Assembly: GCA_019112765.1 (NCBI GenBank)
Contig: DXIU01000077.1
Coordinates: 1 to 44,540 of the forward strand
Origin: Candidatus Mediterraneibacter norwichensis
GTDB taxonomy: Bacteria > Bacillota > Clostridia > Lachnospirales > Lachnospiraceae
Length of the DNA: 44,540 nt
Reading direction: 5' to 3'
Shown: piece after piece, positions 16,279-23,406 of the stretch
Layout: each line of letters begins with the position of its first letter
Numbering within the stretch: the stretch's first letter is position 1
Program-made: the position numbers and the translations under genes
The notes under the pieces: model-generated
Database searches by the model: none
Seen by the model: the letters and a program-made list of their open reading frames with translations, nothing else
Told to the model about the DNA's origin: nothing

Positions 16279-17454
16279 ATGCAATTAAGAAAAAGAGCAG
16301 CAATGGCTGCCGCGGCGGCAGCCCTGGCGGCAACTACGATTACAGGCTGCAGCGGCTCTCTGGATACAGAAGCAGTAGTTATGACGGTGGGAGATGAGGA
16401 GGTTACTCTCGGAGTTGCGAATTTCTATGCCAGAATGACGCAGGCACAATATGAAACATATTATCTCAGTATGATGAGCAGCAACGGCATGACAATGACT
16501 GCAGAAGATATGTGGAATCAGGAGTACGAAGGAGAGACGACTGAGCAGACAACAAAAGACGGACTTCTGGAGAGCCTGCAGAATATGTATCTGATTTCCC
16601 AGCATGCAGAGGAATACGGCGTCAGCCTTACAGAGGAAGAACAAGATGCCATCAGTGAAGCTGCGGCACAGTTTGATGAGGACAATACAGCTGCGGCAAA
16701 AGAAGCTGTATCCGGTTATAAAAAGGATATTGAAAAGTACCTGGAGCTCGTTACAATTCAGTCGAAGATGGACAGCCCGATGAGAGAGGGTGTTGATGAA
16801 GAAGTGTCTGACGAAGAAGCAGCGCAGAAGGCTATGAACTATGTGTTCTTTTCCTATACTACGACAGATGAGTCAGGAAACTCTGCAGAGCTTTCGGATG
16901 ACGAGAAGACCGCGCTGCAGACAACCGCGCAGAATCTTTCGGAGAGAGTGAAAGCCGGAGAAGATATGGCGGATGTAGCGGAAGAATCTTCGGCAACAGT
17001 TCAGGAAGCAACGTTTGACGGGGAAAGCACCACATATGACGCAGACCTGATTGCCGCGGCGGACGCTCTGGAAGAAGTAGGAGATGTGACGGATGTTATT
17101 GAGACGGACAGCGGCCTCTATGTTGCGCAGCTTACAAGCCTGCTTGACCGGGATGCCACAGATGCCAGGAAGGATGAGATCGTGGAAGAAAGAAGACAGG
17201 AACAGTACGACTCCCTTCTTGAAGAATGGCGGGATGCTACAGAAATCAGCGTTGATGAGAAAGTATGGAATAAGATTGATTTCATCGATCAGGGAGTAAC
17301 GATTATTACTTCTGAAGAGGAAGACACTTCGACAGACAGCAGCTCTTCGACTGATGAGAGTACAACGGATAATGGCTCCGCAGACGACGGTTCTTCCGCA
17401 GACGATGGAACCTCGGAAAATACAGATACATCCGGCGAGGATACAGCAGAATAA
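16279..17454 (+). CDS. PrsA/SurA-like peptidyl-prolyl isomerase lipoprotein
   Basis: This is a probable extracytoplasmic foldase that helps exported proteins fold. The chosen ATG (GAGGAGG at 16265-16271) gives 391 residues beginning with a basic stretch, an Ala-rich hydrophobic core and the lipobox TITGC, so the mature protein would be lipid-anchored at that cysteine. A SurA_N-like helical region (GDEEVTLGVANFYARMTQ) follows. A parvulin-like segment spans about residues 180-310 (MNYVFFSYTTT through SGLYVAQL). The last 45 residues are a low-complexity Ser/Thr/Asp tail. An upstream in-frame ATG at 16237 would bury the signal peptide. Isomerase activity is not certain. Confidence 0.8.
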   Translation: MQLRKRAAMAAAAAALAATTITGCSGSLDTEAVVMTVGDEEVTLGVANFYARMTQAQYETYYLSMMSSNGMTMTAEDMWNQEYEGETTEQTTKDGLLESLQNMYLISQHAEEYGVSLTEEEQDAISEAAAQFDEDNTAAAKEAVSGYKKDIEKYLELVTIQSKMDSPMREGVDEEVSDEEAAQKAMNYVFFSYTTTDESGNSAELSDDEKTALQTTAQNLSERVKAGEDMADVAEESSATVQEATFDGESTTYDADLIAAADALEEVGDVTDVIETDSGLYVAQLTSLLDRDATDARKDEIVEERRQEQYDSLLEEWRDATEISVDEKVWNKIDFIDQGVTIITSEEEDTSTDSSSSTDESTTDNGSADDGSSADDGTSENTDTSGEDTAE

Positions 17455-17469
17455 GAAGGACTTCTGTAA

Positions 17470-17501
17470 AGCCCGGCAGATTGGTTTTAATCTGCCGGGC
17501 T
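17470..17501. terminator. Convergent-gene terminator hairpin
   Basis: AGCCCGGCAGATT (17470-17482) pairs perfectly with AATCTGCCGGGCT (17489-17501) around a 6-base loop. It lies between the foldase gene (+) and the yheO-like gene (-). The flanking T-runs are weak, but the 13-bp stem is strong. Confidence 0.7.
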
Positions 17502-17503
17502 GT

Positions 17504-18142
17504 TCAGTTGTCCATATATTTGTAGAGGGTGAATTTTGATATGCCAAGTACGGATGCTACCTTATCTCCGGACTTTGTGATTAAAAAGGCGCCTGCGTCA
17601 TTTAAATACCGGACAACCCGGACTTTTTCCTCTTTTGTCATCATTGCGACTGGTTTTCCGATTTCGGAAAGCGCCTGTTCGATTAATGAATCAAGAAGCT
17701 CGCTGACGCTGTGAGTAATCCGGGGAAGGCTTTCAGCCTTTTCTTCCTGTTTCTGTTCCTCCTCTGTCAGGAGCAGTGAGTGAAGCACATCACCGGCAGC
17801 AGACAGGGCAGAAATATCGTAGTTGACAGAAAAGATATAAGCCAGATTTCCGTCCGGACGCCGGATATAAAGCGTGCTTGATTTCAGCATCCTCCCGTCT
17901 TCTGTTCTGGTGAGGTAGGCCAGATGATCATGGAGATCAGCGGGATTGGTATTCAGTGCATCAAAAACAACTTTCGATCCGCTTCCCCCTTCCTTTCTTT
18001 GTGTAACATGGCCGTTTTCAATATGGATAATTGTATTTTCCAGTCCTTTTGTTACATCATGAATAACGATTTCACAGTTTTCTCCAAAATGGGCCGACAG
18101 GCCCCGGGCAAACTGGATCAGGAGATTTTTCAAATCATCCAT
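17504..18142 (-). CDS. YheO/DauR-family transcriptional regulator
   Basis: The 212-residue cytoplasmic protein has an N-terminal PAS-like YheO domain (about 5-120: HFGENCEIVIHDVT, then DGRMLKSSTLYIRRPDGNLAYIFSVNYD). A C-terminal helix-turn-helix domain (about 150-212) ends DKVASVLGISKFTLYKYMDN. Relatives such as DauR sense small metabolites and control neighbouring catabolic genes. The gene is transcribed divergently from the dihydropyrimidinase at 18427, its likely target. GGGAGGG precedes the ATG. Its - strand extended -10 promoter and a shared 17-base repeat in the gap suggest it also controls itself. The ligand is unknown. Confidence 0.85.
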   Translation of the reverse strand: MDDLKNLLIQFARGLSAHFGENCEIVIHDVTKGLENTIIHIENGHVTQRKEGGSGSKVVFDALNTNPADLHDHLAYLTRTEDGRMLKSSTLYIRRPDGNLAYIFSVNYDISALSAAGDVLHSLLLTEEEQKQEEKAESLPRITHSVSELLDSLIEQALSEIGKPVAMMTKEEKVRVVRYLNDAGAFLITKSGDKVASVLGISKFTLYKYMDN

Positions 18143-18192
18143 AAAAACCCTCCCTGCAGTCTATTGGTCTCTGTATAGTAAAATACATATGA

Positions 18193-18201
18193 ATTATATC
18201 A
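18193..18201 (-). promoter_or_regulatory. Extended -10 promoter for the yheO-like gene
   Basis: On the - strand this reads TGATATAAT, an extended -10 with a perfect TATAAT. No good -35 is seen 16-18 bases upstream, as is common for extended -10 promoters. The transcript would start near 18186. Confidence 0.5.
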
Positions 18202-18268
18202 TAAAACAGAGACAAGATCTGTATCTAAAAAAAATTAAGATATCTTATAAATTTTCAGGAAAACAAGA

Positions 18269-18297
18269 TTGTAATTGTGCACTATTGGTGCTAGTAT
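18269..18297 (+). promoter_or_regulatory. Promoter for the dihydropyrimidinase gene
   Basis: TTGTAA (18269-18274) and TAGTAT (18292-18297) are spaced by 17 bases. The downstream copy of the 17-base repeat covers its spacer and -10. A GGCTGT/ACAGCC hairpin (18336-18353) lies in the leader. Confidence 0.5.
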
Positions 18298-18426
18298 AAA
18301 AAACAGAACAGAAAAACCGGTAAAAATAACGAAGCAGGCTGTCACGGAACAGCCGGAATCCGGCGGAAGCTGTATATTCAGGACTGTCTGCGGAAAGAAA
18401 AGTGCAGGAAAAGGGAGGCTGATAAT

Positions 18427-19815
18427 ATGAAAAAACTGATAAAAAATGGAATGATCTGTACAGAATCACAGGTTTTCCCCGGCGACATCCTGATTGAAGG
18501 AGAGAAGATAAAAGCTGTCGGAACAGGGCTGGCTGATCCGGATGCGGAAGTGATTGACGCCTCAGGAAAATATGTGCTTCCCGGCGCAGTGGATGTCCAT
18601 ACGCATATGGATCTTCAGGCGGGAAAACACAGGGCCGTAGATGACTTTTATGATGGAACTGTTGCAGCCGCCTGCGGGGGAACAACTTCCATCATAGATC
18701 ACATGGCATTCGGGCCGGAAGGATGCAGTCTCTGGCATCAGGTGAAAGAGTACCACAGACTGGCAGACGGAAAAGCGGTAATCGATTATGGCTTCCACGG
18801 GGTAATTCAGCATGTGGACGATTCTGTTCTGAGGGAAATGAAAGAGATAGCGGAAAAAGAGGGAATCACCAGCTTCAAAGTGTATATGACTTATGACTTC
18901 ATGCTGAAGGATGATGAACTTTTGCAGGTGCTGAATCAGGCAAAAAAAGATGGGATTGTAATTGCGGTACACTGTGAAAATGACGGCGTGATCAATTATC
19001 TCCGGAAAAAATATACGGAGGAGGGCTGTACACAGCCAAAATATCATCCTTTGAGCCGGCCGGCCAGGTGTGAAGCAGAAGCGGTTGACCGTATCCTGCA
19101 TCTCGCGGCCATGGCAGAGGATGCGCCGCTGTACATTGTACATTTATCGAGTAAAGAAGGACTGCTGGAAGTCCGGAAAGCAAAGGCTTCCGGTCAGAAA
19201 AATTTTGCAGTGGAAACCTGTCCTCAGTATCTCACGCTGACCGACAGCATGTATCAGGATGATCAGGAAGCTCTGAAAGCGATTATGTCCCCGCCGCTTC
19301 GAAAAAAAGAAGACAGGGATGCTCTTTGGCAGGCTCTTTCGGATGACGTGCTGGATGTAGTCGCGACCGATCACTGTCCTTTTAATTACAGGATTGAAAA
19401 GCAGGCCGGAGCCGATGACTTTACCGCCTGCCCGAATGGAGCGCCGGGAGTGGAAGAGAGGCTTCGGGTTATGTTTTCGGAAGGGGTTGTGAAAAAGCGG
19501 ATTACCCTTCCCCAGCTTGTAAAGTATCTCTGCACGAATCCATGCCGGATGTATGGCCTGTATCCTGAAAAAGGAACACTGCTTCCGGGAAGCGATGCGG
19601 ATCTGGTTCTTCTTGACCCGGAAAAAGAAAGGGTGCTGACTCACAGGGACATGCACAGCGCCGTCGATTATACATGTTATGAGGGAATGACCGTAAAAGG
19701 GGATATTGATCTTGTCATGCAGAGGGGCAAAGTAATTGTAAAAGAGAATGTATTTCTTGGACAAAAAGGAGATGGAAAATATCTGAAACGCTCAAAAAGC
19801 ATTCTGGCAGAGTAG
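18427..19815 (+). CDS. hydA: Dihydropyrimidinase / hydantoinase
   Basis: This is a zinc-dependent cyclic amidohydrolase that opens 5,6-dihydropyrimidine or hydantoin rings, the second step of reductive pyrimidine breakdown. The 462 residues show the binuclear metal site: HTH at 58-60, the lysine to be carboxylated (K151 in SFKVYMTYD), H182 (VHCEN), H239 (IVHLSS) and D315 (ATDHCPF). The C-terminal TNPCRMYGLYPEKGTLLPGSDADLVLLD closes the barrel and small beta domain. GGGAGG precedes the ATG. No dihydropyrimidine dehydrogenase or beta-ureidopropionase gene is next to it, so the physiological substrate is open. It is divergent from its probable regulator. Confidence 0.9.
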   Translation: MKKLIKNGMICTESQVFPGDILIEGEKIKAVGTGLADPDAEVIDASGKYVLPGAVDVHTHMDLQAGKHRAVDDFYDGTVAAACGGTTSIIDHMAFGPEGCSLWHQVKEYHRLADGKAVIDYGFHGVIQHVDDSVLREMKEIAEKEGITSFKVYMTYDFMLKDDELLQVLNQAKKDGIVIAVHCENDGVINYLRKKYTEEGCTQPKYHPLSRPARCEAEAVDRILHLAAMAEDAPLYIVHLSSKEGLLEVRKAKASGQKNFAVETCPQYLTLTDSMYQDDQEALKAIMSPPLRKKEDRDALWQALSDDVLDVVATDHCPFNYRIEKQAGADDFTACPNGAPGVEERLRVMFSEGVVKKRITLPQLVKYLCTNPCRMYGLYPEKGTLLPGSDADLVLLDPEKERVLTHRDMHSAVDYTCYEGMTVKGDIDLVMQRGKVIVKENVFLGQKGDGKYLKRSKSILAE

Positions 19816-19839
19816 GAATCTCTGATCTCCGGAAGAAAA

Positions 19840-19881
19840 GGATGCGGCGGCCTGAATAAGAAAGACAGACCCGCCGCATCC
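19840..19881. terminator. Hairpin between hydA and the convergent kinase-like gene
   Basis: GGATGCGGCGG (19840-19850) pairs perfectly with CCGCCGCATCC (19871-19881) around a 20-base loop. The 10-mer ATCTCCGGAA flanks it on both sides. No clear T-run is present, so termination is likely but not certain. Confidence 0.5.
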
Positions 19882-19922
19882 CTGCTGTATCTCCGGAATT
19901 ATACTCTGACCGGATTTCCTGA

Positions 19923-20408
19923 TCAGATATATTCAAGCTTTTCAAAATAGTGCATCAGAATATCTGCACAGTTTTCCACTCCCAGTTCGCTTGTATCCAT
20001 AATCATGTGGTAATCGTTAACATCACCCCACGTTTTTCCTGTATGTTCATAATAGTAAGAAGCTCTTTCTTCATCTGTGCGTTCCACTTTTTCTTTTGCA
20101 TCGTCATAGCTGAGATTGTCTTTATCCATAATTCTGTGGATCCGGTCTTCTTTGTCAGCGCAGACAAAGATGTTCAGCACATTCATCCGGTCTTTCAGAA
20201 TATCGGATGCGCACCGCCCCAGAATAATGCAGGGTTTTTCCGCAAGCTTGCGGATTGCCTCAGCCTCACTTTCATACATATGGTCGTGAATCTGTTCTTC
20301 AATATACGCCCTATCATAAACGGGGATGTCAAGCCTTTCAGAAAGCTCTTTTGCAATAATACTTGCCCCCGTACCGAAGCGGCGGCTCATGGTGATTACT
20401 AATTTCAT
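19923..20408 (-). CDS. Cytidylate kinase-like family protein
   Basis: The 161-residue protein belongs to the cytidylate-kinase-like group, small P-loop proteins of mostly unknown substrate. It opens MKLVITMSRRFGTGASIIAKEL, where family members have a glycine-rich loop of the form GSGG. It continues with LDIPVYDRAYIEEQI, PCIILGRCASDILKD, FVCADKEDRIHRIM and the lid arginines of TDEERASYYYEHTG. It is shorter than typical members (about 200 residues), with a compressed middle. AAGGAGGAG precedes the ATG. It is divergent from the ArsC/Spx-like gene, with back-to-back promoters. Kinase activity is uncertain. Confidence 0.75.
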   Translation of the reverse strand: MKLVITMSRRFGTGASIIAKELSERLDIPVYDRAYIEEQIHDHMYESEAEAIRKLAEKPCIILGRCASDILKDRMNVLNIFVCADKEDRIHRIMDKDNLSYDDAKEKVERTDEERASYYYEHTGKTWGDVNDYHMIMDTSELGVENCADILMHYFEKLEYI

Positions 20409-20449
20409 AAGAACTCCTCCTTTGTAGACAAAAATGTAGGCTGTTTCCT

Positions 20450-20478
20450 ATTATAACACTTCTTTTCTGTTTTGTCTT
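20450..20478 (-). promoter_or_regulatory. Promoter for the cytidylate kinase-like gene
   Basis: On the - strand AAGACA (20478-20473) and TATAAT (20455-20450) are 17 bases apart, and the -10 is extended by TGT. It overlaps the -35 area of the divergent promoter by two bases. Confidence 0.6.
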
Positions 20479-20504
20479 GCTTCTGTTTATCTTTCTGATA
20501 AAAT
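20477..20504 (+). promoter_or_regulatory. Promoter for the ArsC/Spx-like gene
   Basis: TTGCTT (20477-20482) and TAAAAT (20499-20504) are spaced by 16 bases, with TGA giving an extended -10. Confidence 0.5.
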
Positions 20505-20511
20505 GAAATAA

Positions 20512-20540
20512 AGTTCAGCTGTTCGCTGTCTGGCTGAACT
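20512..20540 (+). repeat. 8-bp hairpin in the ArsC/Spx-like leader
   Basis: AGTTCAGC (20512-20519) is complementary to GCTGAACT (20533-20540) around a 13-base loop, right at the predicted transcript start. It may act as an operator or a 5' stabilising hairpin. Confidence 0.4.
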
Positions 20541-20583
20541 GAACAAGAAAAATTTCAGGAATACCGGAAAGGAGATGGATGAA

Positions 20584-20934
20584 ATGCTGTTTGTATGCTA
20601 TCCGAAATGCAGCACCTGCATGAAAGCAAAGAAATGGCTGGATGAAAAAGGCATTGAATATGAAATGCGTGATATCAGGCAGGATAATCCGAATACTGCG
20701 GAATTAAAAGAATGGTGGGAGAAGAGCGGGCTTCCGCTTAAAAAGTTTTTTAATACCAGCGGCAATCTTTATAAAAGCATGAATCTCAAAGACAGGCTGC
20801 CGCAGATGAGTGAAGAGGAGCAGATAAGCCTCCTGTCCGAGGATGGAATGCTGGTGAAAAGACCGATTCTCGTAACCGATTCTGCTGTACTGACAGGATT
20901 CAGAGAAAAAGAGTGGGAGCAGCTTCTGGGCTGA
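20584..20934 (+). CDS. ArsC/Spx-family thioredoxin-fold protein
   Basis: The 116-residue cytoplasmic protein belongs to the ArsC/Spx/YffB group. It begins MLFVCYPKCSTCMKAKKWL, with a CxxC pair at 9-12, and ends with KRPILVTDSAVLTGFREKEW, where the Arg-Pro-Ile and glycine positions are family hallmarks. Spx members bind RNA polymerase under thiol stress; YffB-type members are reductase-like. This sequence looks closer to the generic arsenate-reductase-like branch (FFNTSGNLYKSMNL), with no arsenic genes nearby. ATG 20584 is preferred over 20575 because AAAGGAG abuts the earlier ATG and is nine bases from the later one. Confidence 0.85.
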   Translation: MLFVCYPKCSTCMKAKKWLDEKGIEYEMRDIRQDNPNTAELKEWWEKSGLPLKKFFNTSGNLYKSMNLKDRLPQMSEEEQISLLSEDGMLVKRPILVTDSAVLTGFREKEWEQLLG

Positions 20935-21361
20935 GAGGCATGCTGCCGGCCGGGGTTCCGGACGTCCCGATTTCGTCTCGGGAGAGGAGAAACGGGACGT
21001 CTCCGGCAGGCTGGAAGATAAAAAAACAAACAGTCACAGAGGAAAATCCATTTTTTTTTCCGAATCTGTCCTTTTTACTATATAAAAATCTGTTTCAGGC
21101 TGTGGTTCAGACCTGAAAATCTGAAAAAATCCCAATTAAAATCATAAAATCAAACAAATAATTCCTGTTCAGTTTGTATGAATATATATAAAGTTAAAGA
21201 AAAGAGAGGAAAGTTTTAGTGAAAAAGTTTCAGTACAGACTCCTGTTATAAACGTTTGTTTCATGATAGAATGGAAGTGATTCCGTTAGAAATGGAACAA
21301 TATGAAGAACCGCGGAGCAGTTTTCTGCTGTAATACGGGACGGAAGATATTGGAGGACAGT
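20935..21361. other. Long intergenic region with compound hairpins
   Basis: No convincing gene lies here. 20943-21009 folds as an outer helix CTGCCGG/CCGGCAG and an inner helix GACGTCCCG (20961-20969)/CGGGACGTC (20993-21001). TCCCGA (20965-20970) can alternatively pair with TCGGGA (20978-20983). 21093-21118 forms TTTCAGG/CCTGAAA. Between and after are A- and T-rich runs and ATATATATAAAG near 21182-21193. No T-run follows the GC-rich hairpin on the + strand. Confidence 0.55.
21244..21272 (+). promoter_or_regulatory. Extended -10 promoter candidate for moxR
   Basis: TAGAAT (21267-21272) preceded by TGA forms an extended -10. The -35 TGTTAT (21244-21249) is weak, at 17 bases. Confidence 0.4.
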
Positions 21362-22312
21362 ATGGCAGGTTTGGAATATAACGCGCAGCGCGTGATAGAA
21401 GAAGTGGAAAAGACAGTGGTGGGAAAGAAAGATGTTCTCACGAAAATAATGACGGCAATTCTGGCAGGAGGGCATATCCTGATAGAAGATATACCGGGAA
21501 CCGGAAAGACGACAATGGCTCTTGCTTTTTCAAAGGCAATGGGACTGAAAGCCCGGAGAGTACAGTTTACGCCGGATGTTCTGCCGGCAGATCTGACCGG
21601 TTTTAATATTTATCAGAAAGAAACAGGCAAATTTGTATATCAGCCCGGAGCGGTTATGTGCAATCTTCTTCTGGCAGATGAGATCAACAGAACATCTCCG
21701 AAGACTCAGTCAGCTCTGCTGGAAGTAATGGAGGAACAGCAGGTTACAGTAGACGGCGTAACCAGGCGGACCGGACAGCCCTTTATTGTGATCGCCACAG
21801 AAAATCCGGCGGGTTCTGCCGGAACCCAGCTTCTGCCGGAATCTCAGCTGGACCGGTTCATGATCTGTGTCAGCATGGGCTATCCGTCTGTGGAGGAAGA
21901 GATGGAGATTATGCGGAGAAGCCAGGAGGAAGACCGGACGGCCGGAATTCGGCCGATTCTCGATGCTTCCGCTCTGCTGGAAATGAAGAATGAGGCAAGG
22001 GAGATTTTTATGCATGAGAGGATCTGCCGGTATATTGCGGAACTGGCAAAGGCAACCCGGGAAGATTCATGGACGGAACTGGGATTAAGCCCCAGAGGCA
22101 CCGTGGCGCTGACAGCAATGGCAAAGGCCTGCGCATACTTAAAAGGCCGGGCTTATGTAATCCCTGCTGATGTGGAGGAAGTATTTCCCTGTGTGGTTTC
22201 TCACAGAATCATTCTGAACATGAAAGCGAAAGTGGGGCATGTAAAGGTAGAAGAAGTTGTCCGGCAGATTCTTGAAAGAGTAGAAAAACCGGCGCTGAGA
22301 ACAAGGCGGTAG
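21362..22312 (+). CDS. MoxR-family AAA+ ATPase
   Basis: MoxR ATPases act as chaperones that assemble or activate partner complexes. The 316-residue protein has Walker A GTGKTT at 46-51, Walker B LLLADEINR near 102-110, the sensor ATENP near 145-149, and the MoxR-type PESQLDRFM and SPRGTVALTAMAKA segments. The ATG at 21362 has TTGGAGGA upstream and gives the family N-terminus; an earlier ATG at 21302 adds 20 unrelated residues. The DUF58 gene starts four bases after its stop and a transglutaminase gene follows, a widely conserved trio. Confidence 0.93.
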   Translation: MAGLEYNAQRVIEEVEKTVVGKKDVLTKIMTAILAGGHILIEDIPGTGKTTMALAFSKAMGLKARRVQFTPDVLPADLTGFNIYQKETGKFVYQPGAVMCNLLLADEINRTSPKTQSALLEVMEEQQVTVDGVTRRTGQPFIVIATENPAGSAGTQLLPESQLDRFMICVSMGYPSVEEEMEIMRRSQEEDRTAGIRPILDASALLEMKNEAREIFMHERICRYIAELAKATREDSWTELGLSPRGTVALTAMAKACAYLKGRAYVIPADVEEVFPCVVSHRIILNMKAKVGHVKVEEVVRQILERVEKPALRTRR

Positions 22313-22316
22313 TAAA

Positions 22317-23372
22317 ATGATCAGAAGAACAGCGGGGTACTTTGCAGCGCTTCTTGTTACGGCATATTTGTTTTTTATGTATGATAATACTGTGCTATCC
22401 GGAATACTTGTACTTTGCCTCTTTTATCCGTTGCTTTCTGCTGTCTCTCTTGTGATGGCAGGGAGGAAGGCGGTTCCGGATCTGTGCCGGGTGCCGCCGG
22501 TCGGAGAAATGGGAAAACAGGTGAAAGCAGGAATCTCCGTGAAAAATGTGTCGCCATATAGAAGTCTTCGGTATGAGGCTCTTCTGTCCGTGAAGAACAG
22601 AGGAGGAAAAAGATACAGGAAAAAACGGCTCCGGGGCGTTCTGGCGCCGGACGGGAAAGAGACGGTCTGGTGTGTGTTTGAAGCACACCGCTGCGGAATT
22701 GTGGAAATTTGTCTGGAAAGTATAAAGATTTATGATTTTCTCGGGATATTTTACAGAAAAGTAAAATGGAACAGGACGGCTCAGGTGAAGATTATGCCTG
22801 AATTCCGGCTTATGCCTTTGGAGGTCACACGGAAAACACGGGAGTTCCAGGCAGAGGCACAGGAATTTTCACAGCGGCGAAGAGGCGATGATCCGTCTGA
22901 GATTTATCAGGTCAGAGAGTACAGGGAAAAAGATTCTCTGAAAGATATTCACTGGAAGCTAAGTGCGAGAGAAGAAGAACTGATGGTAAAGGAACGCAGT
23001 TTCCCTCTGGGATGCGTGGTGCTTATCTATATTGATTACCGGAAAGAAGAACAGTCGGAAGAGGGATTCTCACATCTGCTGGAGACAGTGGCATCCCTTT
23101 CCATTACTCTGGTGGAAGAAAAGTGTATCCATATGGCGGCCTGGTATGAGGAGAAAAACGAAAGGATCGTCAGGTGGAGGGTTTCCGGCGAGGAAAGCGC
23201 ATATGATATGATCTGGAATCTGATGGAAATGGAACCCTGCCGGAATGTTCAAAAGGCAGCAGTCTGTTATGATGATACGTTCCGGGGCCAGGAGTTCAGC
23301 AGTATTATAACAGTTGACGGAAGAGGGAAGATGAAAAAGGACGGGGAAATGTTTGATTTCCTGCGCGTGTAA
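22317..23372 (+). CDS. DUF58 domain membrane protein
   Basis: The 351-residue protein has two hydrophobic segments in the first 45 residues, a beta-rich region, and the DUF58 hallmark QRRRGDDPSEIYQVREYRE followed by DSLKDIHWKLSAREEELMVKE near residues 188-220. DUF58 proteins carry a VWA-like fold and are found with MoxR ATPases; their biochemical role is not settled. It starts four bases after the moxR stop, so translation is probably coupled. Residues 222-285 (VVLIYIDYRK onward) would be the start of the VWA-like core, though the DxSxS metal motif is not evident (IDYRK). Confidence 0.85.
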   Translation: MIRRTAGYFAALLVTAYLFFMYDNTVLSGILVLCLFYPLLSAVSLVMAGRKAVPDLCRVPPVGEMGKQVKAGISVKNVSPYRSLRYEALLSVKNRGGKRYRKKRLRGVLAPDGKETVWCVFEAHRCGIVEICLESIKIYDFLGIFYRKVKWNRTAQVKIMPEFRLMPLEVTRKTREFQAEAQEFSQRRRGDDPSEIYQVREYREKDSLKDIHWKLSAREEELMVKERSFPLGCVVLIYIDYRKEEQSEEGFSHLLETVASLSITLVEEKCIHMAAWYEEKNERIVRWRVSGEESAYDMIWNLMEMEPCRNVQKAAVCYDDTFRGQEFSSIITVDGRGKMKKDGEMFDFLRV

Positions 23373-23406
23373 TGCAGATCCGGGTAAGAAAAGGGGAGAA
23401 ACCGAA

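Larger units (their letters stand above)
18161..18298. repeat. Pair of 17-base direct repeats, putative operators
   Basis: CTATTGGTnnnnGTATA occurs at 18161-18177 and 18282-18298 in the same orientation. The first lies just downstream of the predicted yheO-like transcript start; the second overlaps the spacer and -10 of the hydA promoter. A 12-base perfect palindrome, TAAGATATCTTA, lies between them at 18236-18247. Being recognition sites for the adjacent regulator is inference. Confidence 0.5.
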
